Below, one piece after another: positions 1-8,207 of a stretch of DNA of 64,000 bases. Source of the DNA: Terrimesophilobacter sp044464485 (GTDB taxonomy: Bacteria; Actinomycetota; Actinomycetes; Actinomycetales; Microbacteriaceae); the NCBI GenBank assembly GCA_044464485.1, contig JBIQLG010000002.1, forward strand, positions 62,001 to 126,000. The letters run 5' to 3'. The notes under the pieces were generated by a model that did no database searches, was not told the DNA's origin, and was given only the letters and a program-made list of their open reading frames with translations. Position 1 is the stretch's first letter. The number at the start of each line of letters is the position of its first letter. A program made the translations under genes and the position numbers.

Positions 1-1037
1 ACCACATCCGCAGCTCTGCTCAGTTCCGCCTCACCGAAGCGCCCGGCCTGCAACGCCATATTGTCCAGTTCATCCTGCTGAATTCCGCGCAGCACCGCTG
101 CAGCGCCTCCCGATTCGGTGGATGCGCCGGCGGAAAATGCGCCAACCACGATGAGGTCGCGTAGCCGCTCCAGCAGATCTTCAACAAATCGCCGGGGGTC
201 CTGACCGGTTTGAATCACGCGATCCACTGCCGAGAATGCAGCGGCCGCATCGCGCGCGCTCACTGCGTCGATGACATCACTCAGCAGCGCGGAGTGCGTG
301 TATCCCAGCAGCGCGACCGCGCGCTCATACTCGATCGCGTTCCCCTCGGAACCTGCCATGAGCTGGTCGAGCAGCGACAGCGTGTCGCGCACGGAGCCCC
401 CGCCGGCGCGAACTACCAGCGGAAGCACGCCGGGCGCAACCGTCACCTTCTCGCTTTCGCAGAGTTCCTGCACGTACTCGAGCATCTGGGCGGGAGGAAC
501 AAGTCGAAACGGATAGTGGTGAGTGCGCGAACGGATAGTTCCGATCACCTTTTCCGGCTCGGTCGTGGCAAAGATGAACTTGATGTGCTCCGGCGGCTCC
601 TCCACGATTTTCAGGAGCGCATTGAATCCCTGAGACGTCACCATGTGCGCTTCGTCGAGGATGAAAATCTTGTAGCGGTCGCGCGCCGGAGCGAAGACGG
701 CACGTTCGCGCAGATCGCGCGCGTCGTCGACGCCGTTGTGACTTGCCGCGTCGATCTCGACGACATCCAGGGAGCCGCCGCCGTCCCGCGAGAGCTCGAT
801 GCAGCTCGGGCACTTTCCGCAGGGCGTATCGGTGGGGCCGTCGACGCAATTGAGGCACCTGGCCAGGATGCGCGCACTCGTGGTCTTGCCGCATCCGCGC
901 GGTCCGCTGAACAGATACGCGTGATTGACCCGATTGGTGCGCAACGCCGTCATGAGCGGTTCCGTCACTTGCGACTGGCCGATCAATTCGGCGAACGTTT
1001 CTGGCCGATAGCGGCGATACAGTGCGGTGACCACCAC
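1..1037 (-). CDS. dnaX: DNA polymerase III subunit gamma/tau (5' part, cut by window edge)
   Basis: This is the ATPase motor of the replicative clamp loader, which opens and loads the sliding clamp with delta and delta-prime. The reading frame is open to base 1, so about 345 N-terminal residues are visible. They show the YRRYRPxTF start typical of DnaX, the Walker A motif GPRGCGKTT, a four-cysteine zinc module (CLNC followed by CGKCPSC), the Walker B stretch ILDEAHM and the sensor-like SRTHHYPF. The start is taken as GTG at 1037; a second in-frame GTG follows at 1034. The tau C-terminal region lies outside the window, so any frameshift producing gamma cannot be judged. The gene is divergent from the surface protein at 1213. 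Identification is secure; the exact start is slightly uncertain. Confidence 0.95.
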   Translation of the reverse strand, partial: MVVTALYRRYRPETFAELIGQSQVTEPLMTALRTNRVNHAYLFSGPRGCGKTTSARILARCLNCVDGPTDTPCGKCPSCIELSRDGGGSLDVVEIDAASHNGVDDARDLRERAVFAPARDRYKIFILDEAHMVTSQGFNALLKIVEEPPEHIKFIFATTEPEKVIGTIRSRTHHYPFRLVPPAQMLEYVQELCESEKVTVAPGVLPLVVRAGGGSVRDTLSLLDQLMAGSEGNAIEYERAVALLGYTHSALLSDVIDAVSARDAAAAFSAVDRVIQTGQDPRRFVEDLLERLRDLIVVGAFSAGASTESGGAAAVLRGIQQDELDNMALQAGRFGEAELSRAADV

Positions 1038-1212
1038 CCCATGCTACTTGTCACAGCCGACGACCAGCGGGAGAGTCCCGCTGCGCTGTGCGAATCATGA
1101 GGTGCTCGGAAAGACTCGCTTCCTCGCCGATTTCGAATACCTGACCACGGGCGTCAATTTCGTGGCATTATATTGGAGTATTTTTTTAAATGACGCTTAC
1201 TCGAAGGCAACC

Positions 1213-2481
1213 ATGACTGACGCAGGCAGCACCGTTTCCAGGCAAGGTTCGCTCATGAGCCTCCGCGCGATCGCCGCGGCGCTCGGCGTCATCGCCGTCG
1301 CATTCTCCACCCTCATTCTGGCCGCTCCCGCGCATGCCGCAGGGTTCACCGACGGAGACTATGTCTACGACAGCACCAGTGCCACGACCGCCACGATCGT
1401 GGACTACACGGGCGGCCCGGTCGCAAACATTCCCGCGACCGCGACCGACGGCACGAGCACCTACACCGTGACGGAGATCGGCGCAAGCGCCTTCAGTACC
1501 AAGTCTCTCGTCAGCGCGACGATACCGAACACGGTCACCGCAATCGGCTCCCATGCGTTCGAATCGAACCTTCTCTCGAGCATCGTCATTCCCGACACCG
1601 TGACGAGCCTGGGAACCTACGCCTTCCAGTGGAATGCACCCTTGACGAGCGTGACGCTCGGAAGTGGACTGACGAGCGTGCCGGAAGGTGCTTTCTTCGG
1701 ATGCCACCTCTCGAGCATCGTCTTCCCGCCGAGCATCACGAGCATCGGCTATCAATCCTTCACCCTCAACAACTTCGCGACGTTGACCTTCCCTGACGCG
1801 GTCACCAGCATCGGAGACTCCGCGTTCTCGACGATCAGCGCGTTGACGAGTGTGACGTTCGGCGCCGGCCTCACCTCGATCGGCCAATACGCCTTCGCCG
1901 GCACTGGACTCACGACCGTGAGCATTCCCGCCTCGGTCACCTCAATTGGCAACCATGCGTTCGACACGAACGGCCCCGGTATGAGCACGGCCGTCTTCCA
2001 GGGCGCGGCACCCTCCACCTTCACCGCGCGGTCAGCAGGCAACGGCTCGTTCGGCGACGTCAACACCACGGTCTACTACTCGAGCGCACACGCGGGAGAC
2101 TTCACTCCGAGCCCATGGAACGGTTACAACACGGTTCAAGGTGCAACGCTTTCGTTCGACATGGGCGGGCACGGCACCGCGATCGCACCCGTGGTCGTTA
2201 TTCCCGGCAACACGGCCCCGAAACCAACCGACCCCTCCGCAACGGACTTTCACTTCGAAGGATGGTTTAGTGCGGCAAGTGGCGGAACGCCGTTCGACTT
2301 CACCGCGTCACTAACCGGCGACGCTACAGCGTTCGCGCAGTGGCAGAGCACGACACTCGCGGCGACGGGTACCGAGCCCGCACCGTGGCTGCTCGTCGGC
2401 GGCGGTCTCCTCGCCGCAGGCCTCGCGCTCCTCACGGTGCGCAGGATGTCGGGCCGCCGACGGGCGCACAGCGCGAGCTAA
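1213..2481 (+). CDS. Cell-surface leucine-rich-repeat (BspA/LRR_5-like) protein with sortase signal
   Basis: This is a predicted wall-anchored surface protein of about 422 residues. It begins with a signal peptide (hydrophobic core AAALGVIAVAF, cleavage near AHA-A). It continues with repeated units of the type TSIGxxAFxxxxLTSVTxP, the pattern of the LRR_5/BspA family, and a short module like Listeria-Bacteroides repeats (FEGWFSAASGGTPFDF). It ends in an LAATG motif, a membrane helix and an RRMSGRRR tail, which is the layout of a sortase substrate of the LAxTG type used by class E sortases. The start at 1213 has GAAGG five bases upstream. ATG 1255 also has a Shine-Dalgarno-like AAGG and would give a shorter n-region. 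An AT-rich stretch at about 1165-1200 probably holds the promoter. The ligand is unknown. Confidence 0.8.
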   Translation: MTDAGSTVSRQGSLMSLRAIAAALGVIAVAFSTLILAAPAHAAGFTDGDYVYDSTSATTATIVDYTGGPVANIPATATDGTSTYTVTEIGASAFSTKSLVSATIPNTVTAIGSHAFESNLLSSIVIPDTVTSLGTYAFQWNAPLTSVTLGSGLTSVPEGAFFGCHLSSIVFPPSITSIGYQSFTLNNFATLTFPDAVTSIGDSAFSTISALTSVTFGAGLTSIGQYAFAGTGLTTVSIPASVTSIGNHAFDTNGPGMSTAVFQGAAPSTFTARSAGNGSFGDVNTTVYYSSAHAGDFTPSPWNGYNTVQGATLSFDMGGHGTAIAPVVVIPGNTAPKPTDPSATDFHFEGWFSAASGGTPFDFTASLTGDATAFAQWQSTTLAATGTEPAPWLLVGGGLLAAGLALLTVRRMSGRRRAHSAS

Positions 2482-3644
2482 CGCGAACCCACGACCGCGA
2501 GCGCTTGCCGCGCTATTTCGAGCTCCTCGTTCGTGGGAACGACAAGAACGGACATCGATGACTCGTCCGCCGAAATCAGTCGCGCATCCCGTGAATCAGA
2601 CGAATTTCTGGTCGCATCGATTCTCACACCCAACCAGTCGAAACCCTCGAGTGCCAGTGAACGGATGGTCGGGTTGTTTTCGCCGATGCCCGCAGTGAAC
2701 ACAATCGCATCCGCTCCACGAAGATGAGCGAGGTACGCCCCGATGTACGCACGAAGGCGGTGCACGTAAACTTCCAGTGCGCGGCGAGACTTCTCATCGC
2801 CTGCCCCGGCCGCGAATTGGACGTCGCGGATATCCGTAAAGCCGGTAAGCCCCACGAGTCCACTCTCGTGATTCAACACATGGTCGAGTTCCTCAACCGG
2901 CAAACCCGCCGTGCGCTGAAGGTGCACGAGGACGCCGGGATCGATGTCCCCGCCACGCGTGCCCATGACGAGACCCTCCAGGGGAGTCATGCCCATGGAT
3001 GTTTCGACGGAGCGACCACCATCCACTGCACACGCCGATGCTCCATTTCCGAGGTGCAGAATAACGAGCTTGGCCGTCTCTGGCGAACGACCGAGCACGC
3101 GCGCGGCCTCTCGGGAAACGTAGCTGAAGGAAATGCCGTGGAAGCCGTATCGCCGAACCCCGTGCTCGCGCGCGAGATCGGCGTCGATCGCGTACGTGCT
3201 CGCCGCGGGACCGAGGGTGCGGTGGAATGCCGTGTCGAAGACGGCCACCTGCGGCACCCCGGGGAAGGTCGTCTCCGCCGCGATGATTCCGGCAAGGTTG
3301 GGCGGATTGTGCAAAGGGGCCAAAACCGACAGCTCATCGATCGTGCTCTTGACCTCTGCGGTCACGGTGGTCGGACCGACGAAACGCTCGCCGCCGTGAA
3401 CGACGCGATGGCCCACCGCCGCGAAAGGTTCGGTGAGATCAACGCCCTGCTCGCGCACATCCTCGAGCATCATTCGAAAGGCCGCGCCATGATCCTTCAC
3501 CGACCCGTGTGAACCGGTATCGCCGATGCGCTCAATGAGGCCCGCGGTCAGCGAACGTTCCGAAGCCGATTCGATGATCTTCCACTTGAGTGAAGAAGAC
3601 CCCGAGTTGATGACGAGAACATTGCCGCCAGACGCCGCCGTCAC
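2478..3644 (-). CDS. ackA: Acetate kinase
   Basis: Acetate kinase interconverts acetyl phosphate plus ADP with acetate plus ATP in the cytoplasm. At 388 residues it matches the usual family length. The N-terminal phosphate-binding motif VLVINSGSSSLK, the signature GFHGISFSYVS, the adenosine-binding HLGNGAS, the MTPLEGLVMGTRGGDIDPG stretch and the C-terminal FTAGIGENNP are all present. Its start overlaps the stop of pta by four bases, so the pair is translationally coupled and forms the Pta-AckA pathway for overflow acetate production or acetate assimilation. The 3' end overlaps the convergent surface-protein gene by four bases. There is no anomaly. Confidence 0.97.
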   Translation of the reverse strand: MTAASGGNVLVINSGSSSLKWKIIESASERSLTAGLIERIGDTGSHGSVKDHGAAFRMMLEDVREQGVDLTEPFAAVGHRVVHGGERFVGPTTVTAEVKSTIDELSVLAPLHNPPNLAGIIAAETTFPGVPQVAVFDTAFHRTLGPAASTYAIDADLAREHGVRRYGFHGISFSYVSREAARVLGRSPETAKLVILHLGNGASACAVDGGRSVETSMGMTPLEGLVMGTRGGDIDPGVLVHLQRTAGLPVEELDHVLNHESGLVGLTGFTDIRDVQFAAGAGDEKSRRALEVYVHRLRAYIGAYLAHLRGADAIVFTAGIGENNPTIRSLALEGFDWLGVRIDATRNSSDSRDARLISADESSMSVLVVPTNEELEIARQALAVVGSR

Positions 3645-5731
3645 GCGCGAGCCTTTTGAGCCTGGATGGCGGTGATCGCCACGGTGTTCACGATGTCCTG
3701 CACGGTTGCCCCGCGTGAAAGGTCGTTGACGGGAAGTCGAAGGCCCTGCATCACCGGCCCGATCGCCACCGCTCCCGCGCTGCGCTGCACCGCTTTATAG
3801 GTGTTGTTGCCCGTATTGAGGTCAGGGAAGATGAACACCGTCGCGCGGCCGGCGACTTCGGAATCGGGAAGTTTCGTGCGGGCGACCGCGACATCCGCGG
3901 CTGCGTCGTACTGAATCGGGCCATCTACCGGGATTGCAGGCAGTCGGGACCTCACCATGGCGGTCGCCTCGCGCACCTTGTCGACGTCCGCCCCGGTTCC
4001 GGATTCGCCCGTGGAGTACGAGAGCATCGCGATGCGGGGCTCAATGCCGAAGCTCGCGGCCGTTTCGGATGCCGACACCGCGATATCCGCGAGCTGATGC
4101 GCGGTCGGGTCGGGGATTACCGCACAGTCACCGTACACGAGGACGCGGTCGGCGAGCGCCATGAGGAAGACGCTGGAGACCACCGAGACGCCCTCCGCCG
4201 TCTTGATGATTTCGAACGCGGGTCGCACAGTGTGCGCTGTCGTGTGCGTCGCGCCCGACACCATGCCGTCGGCCAGCCCGAGCTGCACCATGAGCGTTCC
4301 AAAATACGAGGGGTCGGTCACGGTGTCCCGCGCGCGATCAAGGGTGACCCCCTTGTGTGCGCGCAACCGATGGTATTCCTCGGAGAACTTGAGCCGCAGG
4401 ACATCGTCGAAGGAACTCAGCACCTGCGCCGCCTGAATGTCCAGACCGAGTCCAATGGCACGCGAGCGAACTTCGATCTCTTCGCCGAGAATCGTGAGGT
4501 CGGCAACGCCGCGGCTGAGCACCGTCGCCGCCGCCCGAAGGATGCGATCATCATCGCCCTCCGGCAGCACAATATGCCTCCGATCGCTGCGCGCGCGCTC
4601 GATGAGCCCGTACTCGAACATGAGGGGCGTGACGACGTCAGACACTTTGACGTCGAGCAATCCCAGAAGTTCCGTGGCGTCGACGCTGCGCTCGAAAAGC
4701 GCCCGCGCGGTGTCGAGTTTGCGCTGCGAGTCCGCGGCGAGCCTCGGCCGGATGCGGGTGATCCGAACTGCTGTGTCATAGCTACCGAGTTCGGTGCGAA
4801 TGATGGGCAGAGTCGCGCGGATCCCCTCGATGAGCCGCTCGATGGGTTCCGGAAGATCGAATCCACCGTTCAACACGATGCCGGCCACTGACGGGAATGT
4901 TCCCGATTCGTTGGCCATGAGCACCGCAAGGAGCACCTCCGTGCGGTCACCGGGCACGACGACAACCGACCCTTCGATGAGCCGCGGAAGTACGTTGTTC
5001 ATCCCCATCGACGCCATGACGACACCGAGCGCTTCCCGGGAGAGCAACTCAGGGTCGCCTTTCAGCAGCGTGCCGTTCGTCGCCTCCATGATGGAGTGCA
5101 TGGTGGGAGCGACCAACACCGGGTCCTCCGGCACCGCCCACACGGGAACACCGGGATGGACGGAGGAAATCGCCTCCCGAATTCCGTCGAGGTCGTCGGC
5201 ATCCGCACGGTTGGCAATGATGGCGAGCAGCGTCGCGTGTTCGTCCCGCAGCTCCGCGGTCGTGAGTTCCGCCAGTTGGCGCATGTTTTCGCGTGTGCGA
5301 GGCTCTGCCCGGTCACCCACGCGTCCGCCGAGAACAAGGATGACCGCCGCCCCGAGGTTGGCGGCGATGCGCGCGTTGAACGCCAGTTCCGTTGGCGTGC
5401 CGATGTCCGTGTAGTCGGAACCGAGCACGAGAACCGCGTCGCACTTGGATTCCACCGACTTGAAGCGTTCGACGATCCGCGAGAGCGCCGCATCCGGGTC
5501 GCCATGCACTTCCTCATAGCTCACCCCGACGCATTCGTCGTAGTCGAGGTCGACCCCGTCGTGATTCAGCAGGAGTTCGAGAACATAGTCGCGTTCGATG
5601 ATGGACCGGGCGATGGGCCGAAACACGCCTACTTTTTCGATCGACCGCGTGAGGGTGTCCAATACCCCGAGCGCAATAGTCGACTTTCCCGTGTTGCCTT
5701 CCGCCGAGGTGATGTAGAGGGAACGAGCCAC
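3641..5731 (-). CDS. pta: Phosphate acetyltransferase (long form with N-terminal P-loop and DRTGG domains)
   Basis: Phosphate acetyltransferase converts acetyl-CoA and phosphate to acetyl phosphate, which AckA uses next. At 696 residues it is the long three-domain form. The N-terminal domain resembles dethiobiotin synthetases and carries the P-loop-like SAEGNTGKSTIALG. A middle DRTGG-type domain follows. The C-terminal catalytic PTA_PTB domain has RRHIVLPEGDDDRIL, GTLMVQLGLADGMVSGA and MLSYSTGESGTGADVDK. The ATG at 5731 lies about 28 bases downstream of the predicted 3' end of the SRP RNA, so read-through from that strong RNA promoter is possible. Identification is firm. Confidence 0.97.
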   Translation of the reverse strand: MARSLYITSAEGNTGKSTIALGVLDTLTRSIEKVGVFRPIARSIIERDYVLELLLNHDGVDLDYDECVGVSYEEVHGDPDAALSRIVERFKSVESKCDAVLVLGSDYTDIGTPTELAFNARIAANLGAAVILVLGGRVGDRAEPRTRENMRQLAELTTAELRDEHATLLAIIANRADADDLDGIREAISSVHPGVPVWAVPEDPVLVAPTMHSIMEATNGTLLKGDPELLSREALGVVMASMGMNNVLPRLIEGSVVVVPGDRTEVLLAVLMANESGTFPSVAGIVLNGGFDLPEPIERLIEGIRATLPIIRTELGSYDTAVRITRIRPRLAADSQRKLDTARALFERSVDATELLGLLDVKVSDVVTPLMFEYGLIERARSDRRHIVLPEGDDDRILRAAATVLSRGVADLTILGEEIEVRSRAIGLGLDIQAAQVLSSFDDVLRLKFSEEYHRLRAHKGVTLDRARDTVTDPSYFGTLMVQLGLADGMVSGATHTTAHTVRPAFEIIKTAEGVSVVSSVFLMALADRVLVYGDCAVIPDPTAHQLADIAVSASETAASFGIEPRIAMLSYSTGESGTGADVDKVREATAMVRSRLPAIPVDGPIQYDAAADVAVARTKLPDSEVAGRATVFIFPDLNTGNNTYKAVQRSAGAVAIGPVMQGLRLPVNDLSRGATVQDIVNTVAITAIQAQKARA

Positions 5732-5758
5732 GCCACCAGCCTACTTTGCGGGGAGACG

Positions 5759-5855
5759 AAGCGGCCCCCCGCATACCCGCCAGAGCCTCGCTACCCTTGC
5801 TACGTTTCCGTCCTGGGGGAGTTCACTCGGATGGCGCCACACGGAGGGCCGCCCA
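5759..5855 (-). ncRNA. ffs: Signal recognition particle RNA, small bacterial (4.5S) type
   Basis: Read on the minus strand, this segment contains the conserved SRP apical loop core: a CAGGACGGAAAC stretch followed by GTAGCAAGGGTAGC. This is close to the actinobacterial form of the Ffh-binding domain. The two ends (GGCGGCCCTCCG near 5854 and CGGGGGGCCGC near 5760) can pair to form the long stem. A -10-like TAGACT lies at 5858-5863, just upstream of the inferred 5' end. In actinobacterial genomes ffs is often near dnaX, as here. The RNA pairs with Ffh to target membrane proteins. Boundaries are estimated from the pairing and are accurate to only a few bases. Confidence 0.82.
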
Positions 5856-5946
5856 AAAGTCTACTGGAAAGCTCTGCTCGCGTTCTGTGGCCGTTGCTCA
5901 GCAGCCGGATCAGGACCACTGCCGCACATTGGCAGGTCTCCCAAGA

Positions 5947-7050
5947 TTAGAGTGTGTGCGCGATCTTCTCGGTGGTGGTCTCCGCGGGAACCTGTTTTTG
6001 CGCGGCGGACCGCAGCATCATCGTCGTCACAACCAGCCAGGTGACCCCGGCGATCCAGGTGCAGATGACGCCCATATCGTGCACAACCGGCAAACCGAGC
6101 AGCGCACCGATGTGGATGCTCGCAACCGAAAACATCCCGAGCGGGAAGACCATACTCCACAGTTCCGACTCGTACCGCACGGGGTAACGACGTACCGCGT
6201 GCCGCCACAGACCGAAAATGACGAGAATGGGAATCCACCACACCCCGAATGCCCACAGCATGAACGTGAACCCCGAAATGAAGTCGTGCGTCGCTTTCAT
6301 GATCGGCATATCGGTGAGCAGGCTCAGAATCGACCACCCCGCGTAGACCGTGATGGCCGTCGCTCCCATGTAAACCCAATAGGTGGGGCGCACTCCGAAC
6401 GCATCCTGCGTTGTCGTCATAAGCCGCAGCGTAATGATGACGGTCAGGATGATGTACAGCATCACGCCGATGCTCCACATCCCCACCGCGATGACTCCGA
6501 GAATATTGATGTCGAGACCGTGGTCGATAATGCCCGTGACAACAGAAATCGATTGGGTGGCAACCACCCAGATGAACCAGCTTCCGTTCGCTTTATGCGC
6601 CGGCGGACCATCCTGCGGACCGAGCATCATGGCTGCCGCGATGCCATAGGTGAGCACGAGCCAAAACGGTACGCTCACGCACAACAGCACCACGGTCACG
6701 AGTGGTTCGATCGAGAAAAACAGCGCCCCGATCACGTTGAGCGCCGCGACGATGGTGGCGTAGCCGAAGGCGATGGCGGGGTTCCGCGCATCCGCGTAGA
6801 CGAGATCCCAGTGGCGCACGATTCGCCACACGAGCGCGCCGAGCAGACTGACCAGGCCCACAACGGCGATGACCAGGAGCACCATCGTGACGACGGACAT
6901 GCCGATGAGGGAGAACGCCGCCGCGACGATTCCGGTGGCCATGACGAATGCGAAGGCGCCGGGTGGGAGTTTTCGCACCGCGGTACCGAGTCGCCCGGTC
7001 TCCGTTGTCATGGTCGCTGCTCCAGGGTCGGTCAGTCGTGCCGATGCCAT
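5947..7050 (-). CDS. TDT/SLAC1-family (TehA-like) membrane transporter, copy 1
   Basis: This is an integral membrane protein of 367 residues with about ten hydrophobic helices. The LPPGAFAFVMATGIVAAAF segment near the N-terminus is characteristic of the tellurite-resistance/dicarboxylate transporter (TDT; SLAC1/Mae1/TehA) family. Family members move C4-dicarboxylates, anions such as sulfite or chloride, or affect tellurite resistance; the substrate cannot be read from sequence. The start could be ATG 7050 or the internal ATG of MTTETGRLG. It is followed at 7120 by a clearly related gene in the same orientation, which suggests a tandem duplication. An operon with that gene is possible, with a gap of about 70 bases. 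Confidence 0.85.
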   Translation of the reverse strand: MASARLTDPGAATMTTETGRLGTAVRKLPPGAFAFVMATGIVAAAFSLIGMSVVTMVLLVIAVVGLVSLLGALVWRIVRHWDLVYADARNPAIAFGYATIVAALNVIGALFFSIEPLVTVVLLCVSVPFWLVLTYGIAAAMMLGPQDGPPAHKANGSWFIWVVATQSISVVTGIIDHGLDINILGVIAVGMWSIGVMLYIILTVIITLRLMTTTQDAFGVRPTYWVYMGATAITVYAGWSILSLLTDMPIMKATHDFISGFTFMLWAFGVWWIPILVIFGLWRHAVRRYPVRYESELWSMVFPLGMFSVASIHIGALLGLPVVHDMGVICTWIAGVTWLVVTTMMLRSAAQKQVPAETTTEKIAHTL

Positions 7051-7119
7051 GAAGTCAGGTTACATTTCGGTCGCGCCCGTGTCTCGCGAAAATACAGTGA
7101 AAAATCCCCAGCCGCCGCT

Positions 7120-8157
7120 TCACGTCGACGACGGGGTGCGCGCGAGAACCACACGGGCCAGCATCGCTGCGGTCACGGCAAGCCACGCGACACCCGAAAT
7201 CCAGGCACCCACCGCACCGAGAACCGCAACGAGCGGAAGATGGGCAAGGGAACCGAAATGCATGCTCGCGACCGAGTACATCCCCAGCGGGAACACGATG
7301 CTCCAGAGGTCTGATTCGTATCGCAACGGAACCTTCCTGATGGCGTGGCGCCACAGCCCGAAAATCAACAGGAGCGGGATCCACCACACTCCAAATGCCC
7401 ACAGGATGAAGGTGAGTCCGGCCACGACGGGCGACACCACGACCATGATGGGCAGTGTCGACGGCAAAGCCAGAATGTGCGAACCGGCAAGCACCGTGAT
7501 TGCCGTGGCGCCCATATAGATCCAGTAGGCGGGCCCGAGCGCGGACGCTTCATTCCGCGTCGAGAGCAGCCGAAGCGTGACGATGGTCGCGAGCATGAGG
7601 TAGAGGACGACACCGATTCCCCAGAACGCGACCGAACTCGCGGCGAGCCACGACACGTTCATCCCCTTGGAAATCTCCGCGCCGACCGCCGCGATCGATT
7701 GGGTCGCCACGACCCACAGGAACCAGCTGCCGTTCACCTCGCTCGAGGCGGGCCGGCTCCGGTTTCCGAGAACGAGAACGGCGTGGACGCCGTAGTTGAG
7801 AACCAGCCACACCGGCACGCTGAGGATGGCGAGCGCGATTCCCGCAGCAGGGACTTCCCAATACAGCCTGACGGCGACGACATTGAGTGCGGCAACGATC
7901 GTGAAGTATCCGAAAGCTCGCTGCGGCTCCTTGGCGTCCCGGACTACCGCATCCGGATGACGCGCTATCCGCCAGCCGAGGAGTGCCGTGAGCGCGGCGA
8001 GGCCCGCGATGGCCACCCCCAGCAACACGTACGAAACGATGCTCCACCCCACAGACAGCAGGGCGGTGGAAACGATGCCCGTTGCCATGACAAACGCGAA
8101 CGCGCCGGGAGGGAGGTCGCGAACTCGCTCATCGAGCCGCGCCCACAACTGAACCAT
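7120..8157 (-). CDS. TDT/SLAC1-family (TehA-like) membrane transporter, copy 2
   Basis: This 345-residue polytopic membrane protein is a paralogue of the gene at 5947-7050. Both start with an LPPGAFAFVMATGIV motif. They also share GSWFxWVVATQSI, AYWIYMGATAITV-like and FILWAFGVWWIP-type blocks at matching positions. It belongs to the TDT/SLAC1 family of anion or dicarboxylate channels and carriers. The gene is the upstream member of the tandem pair. Its ATG at 8157 follows the pdhC stop at 8208 with about 50 bases between, so it may be transcribed from the pyruvate dehydrogenase operon. A role in organic-acid or sulfite export would fit the neighbouring acetate and pyruvate genes, but this is inference. 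Confidence 0.85.
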   Translation of the reverse strand: MVQLWARLDERVRDLPPGAFAFVMATGIVSTALLSVGWSIVSYVLLGVAIAGLAALTALLGWRIARHPDAVVRDAKEPQRAFGYFTIVAALNVVAVRLYWEVPAAGIALAILSVPVWLVLNYGVHAVLVLGNRSRPASSEVNGSWFLWVVATQSIAAVGAEISKGMNVSWLAASSVAFWGIGVVLYLMLATIVTLRLLSTRNEASALGPAYWIYMGATAITVLAGSHILALPSTLPIMVVVSPVVAGLTFILWAFGVWWIPLLLIFGLWRHAIRKVPLRYESDLWSIVFPLGMYSVASMHFGSLAHLPLVAVLGAVGAWISGVAWLAVTAAMLARVVLARTPSST

Positions 8158-8207
8158 CCCTTTACGCTAAACCCTTCGAAAACGCAGAGGGAAAAACTCT
8201 GCGAAGG

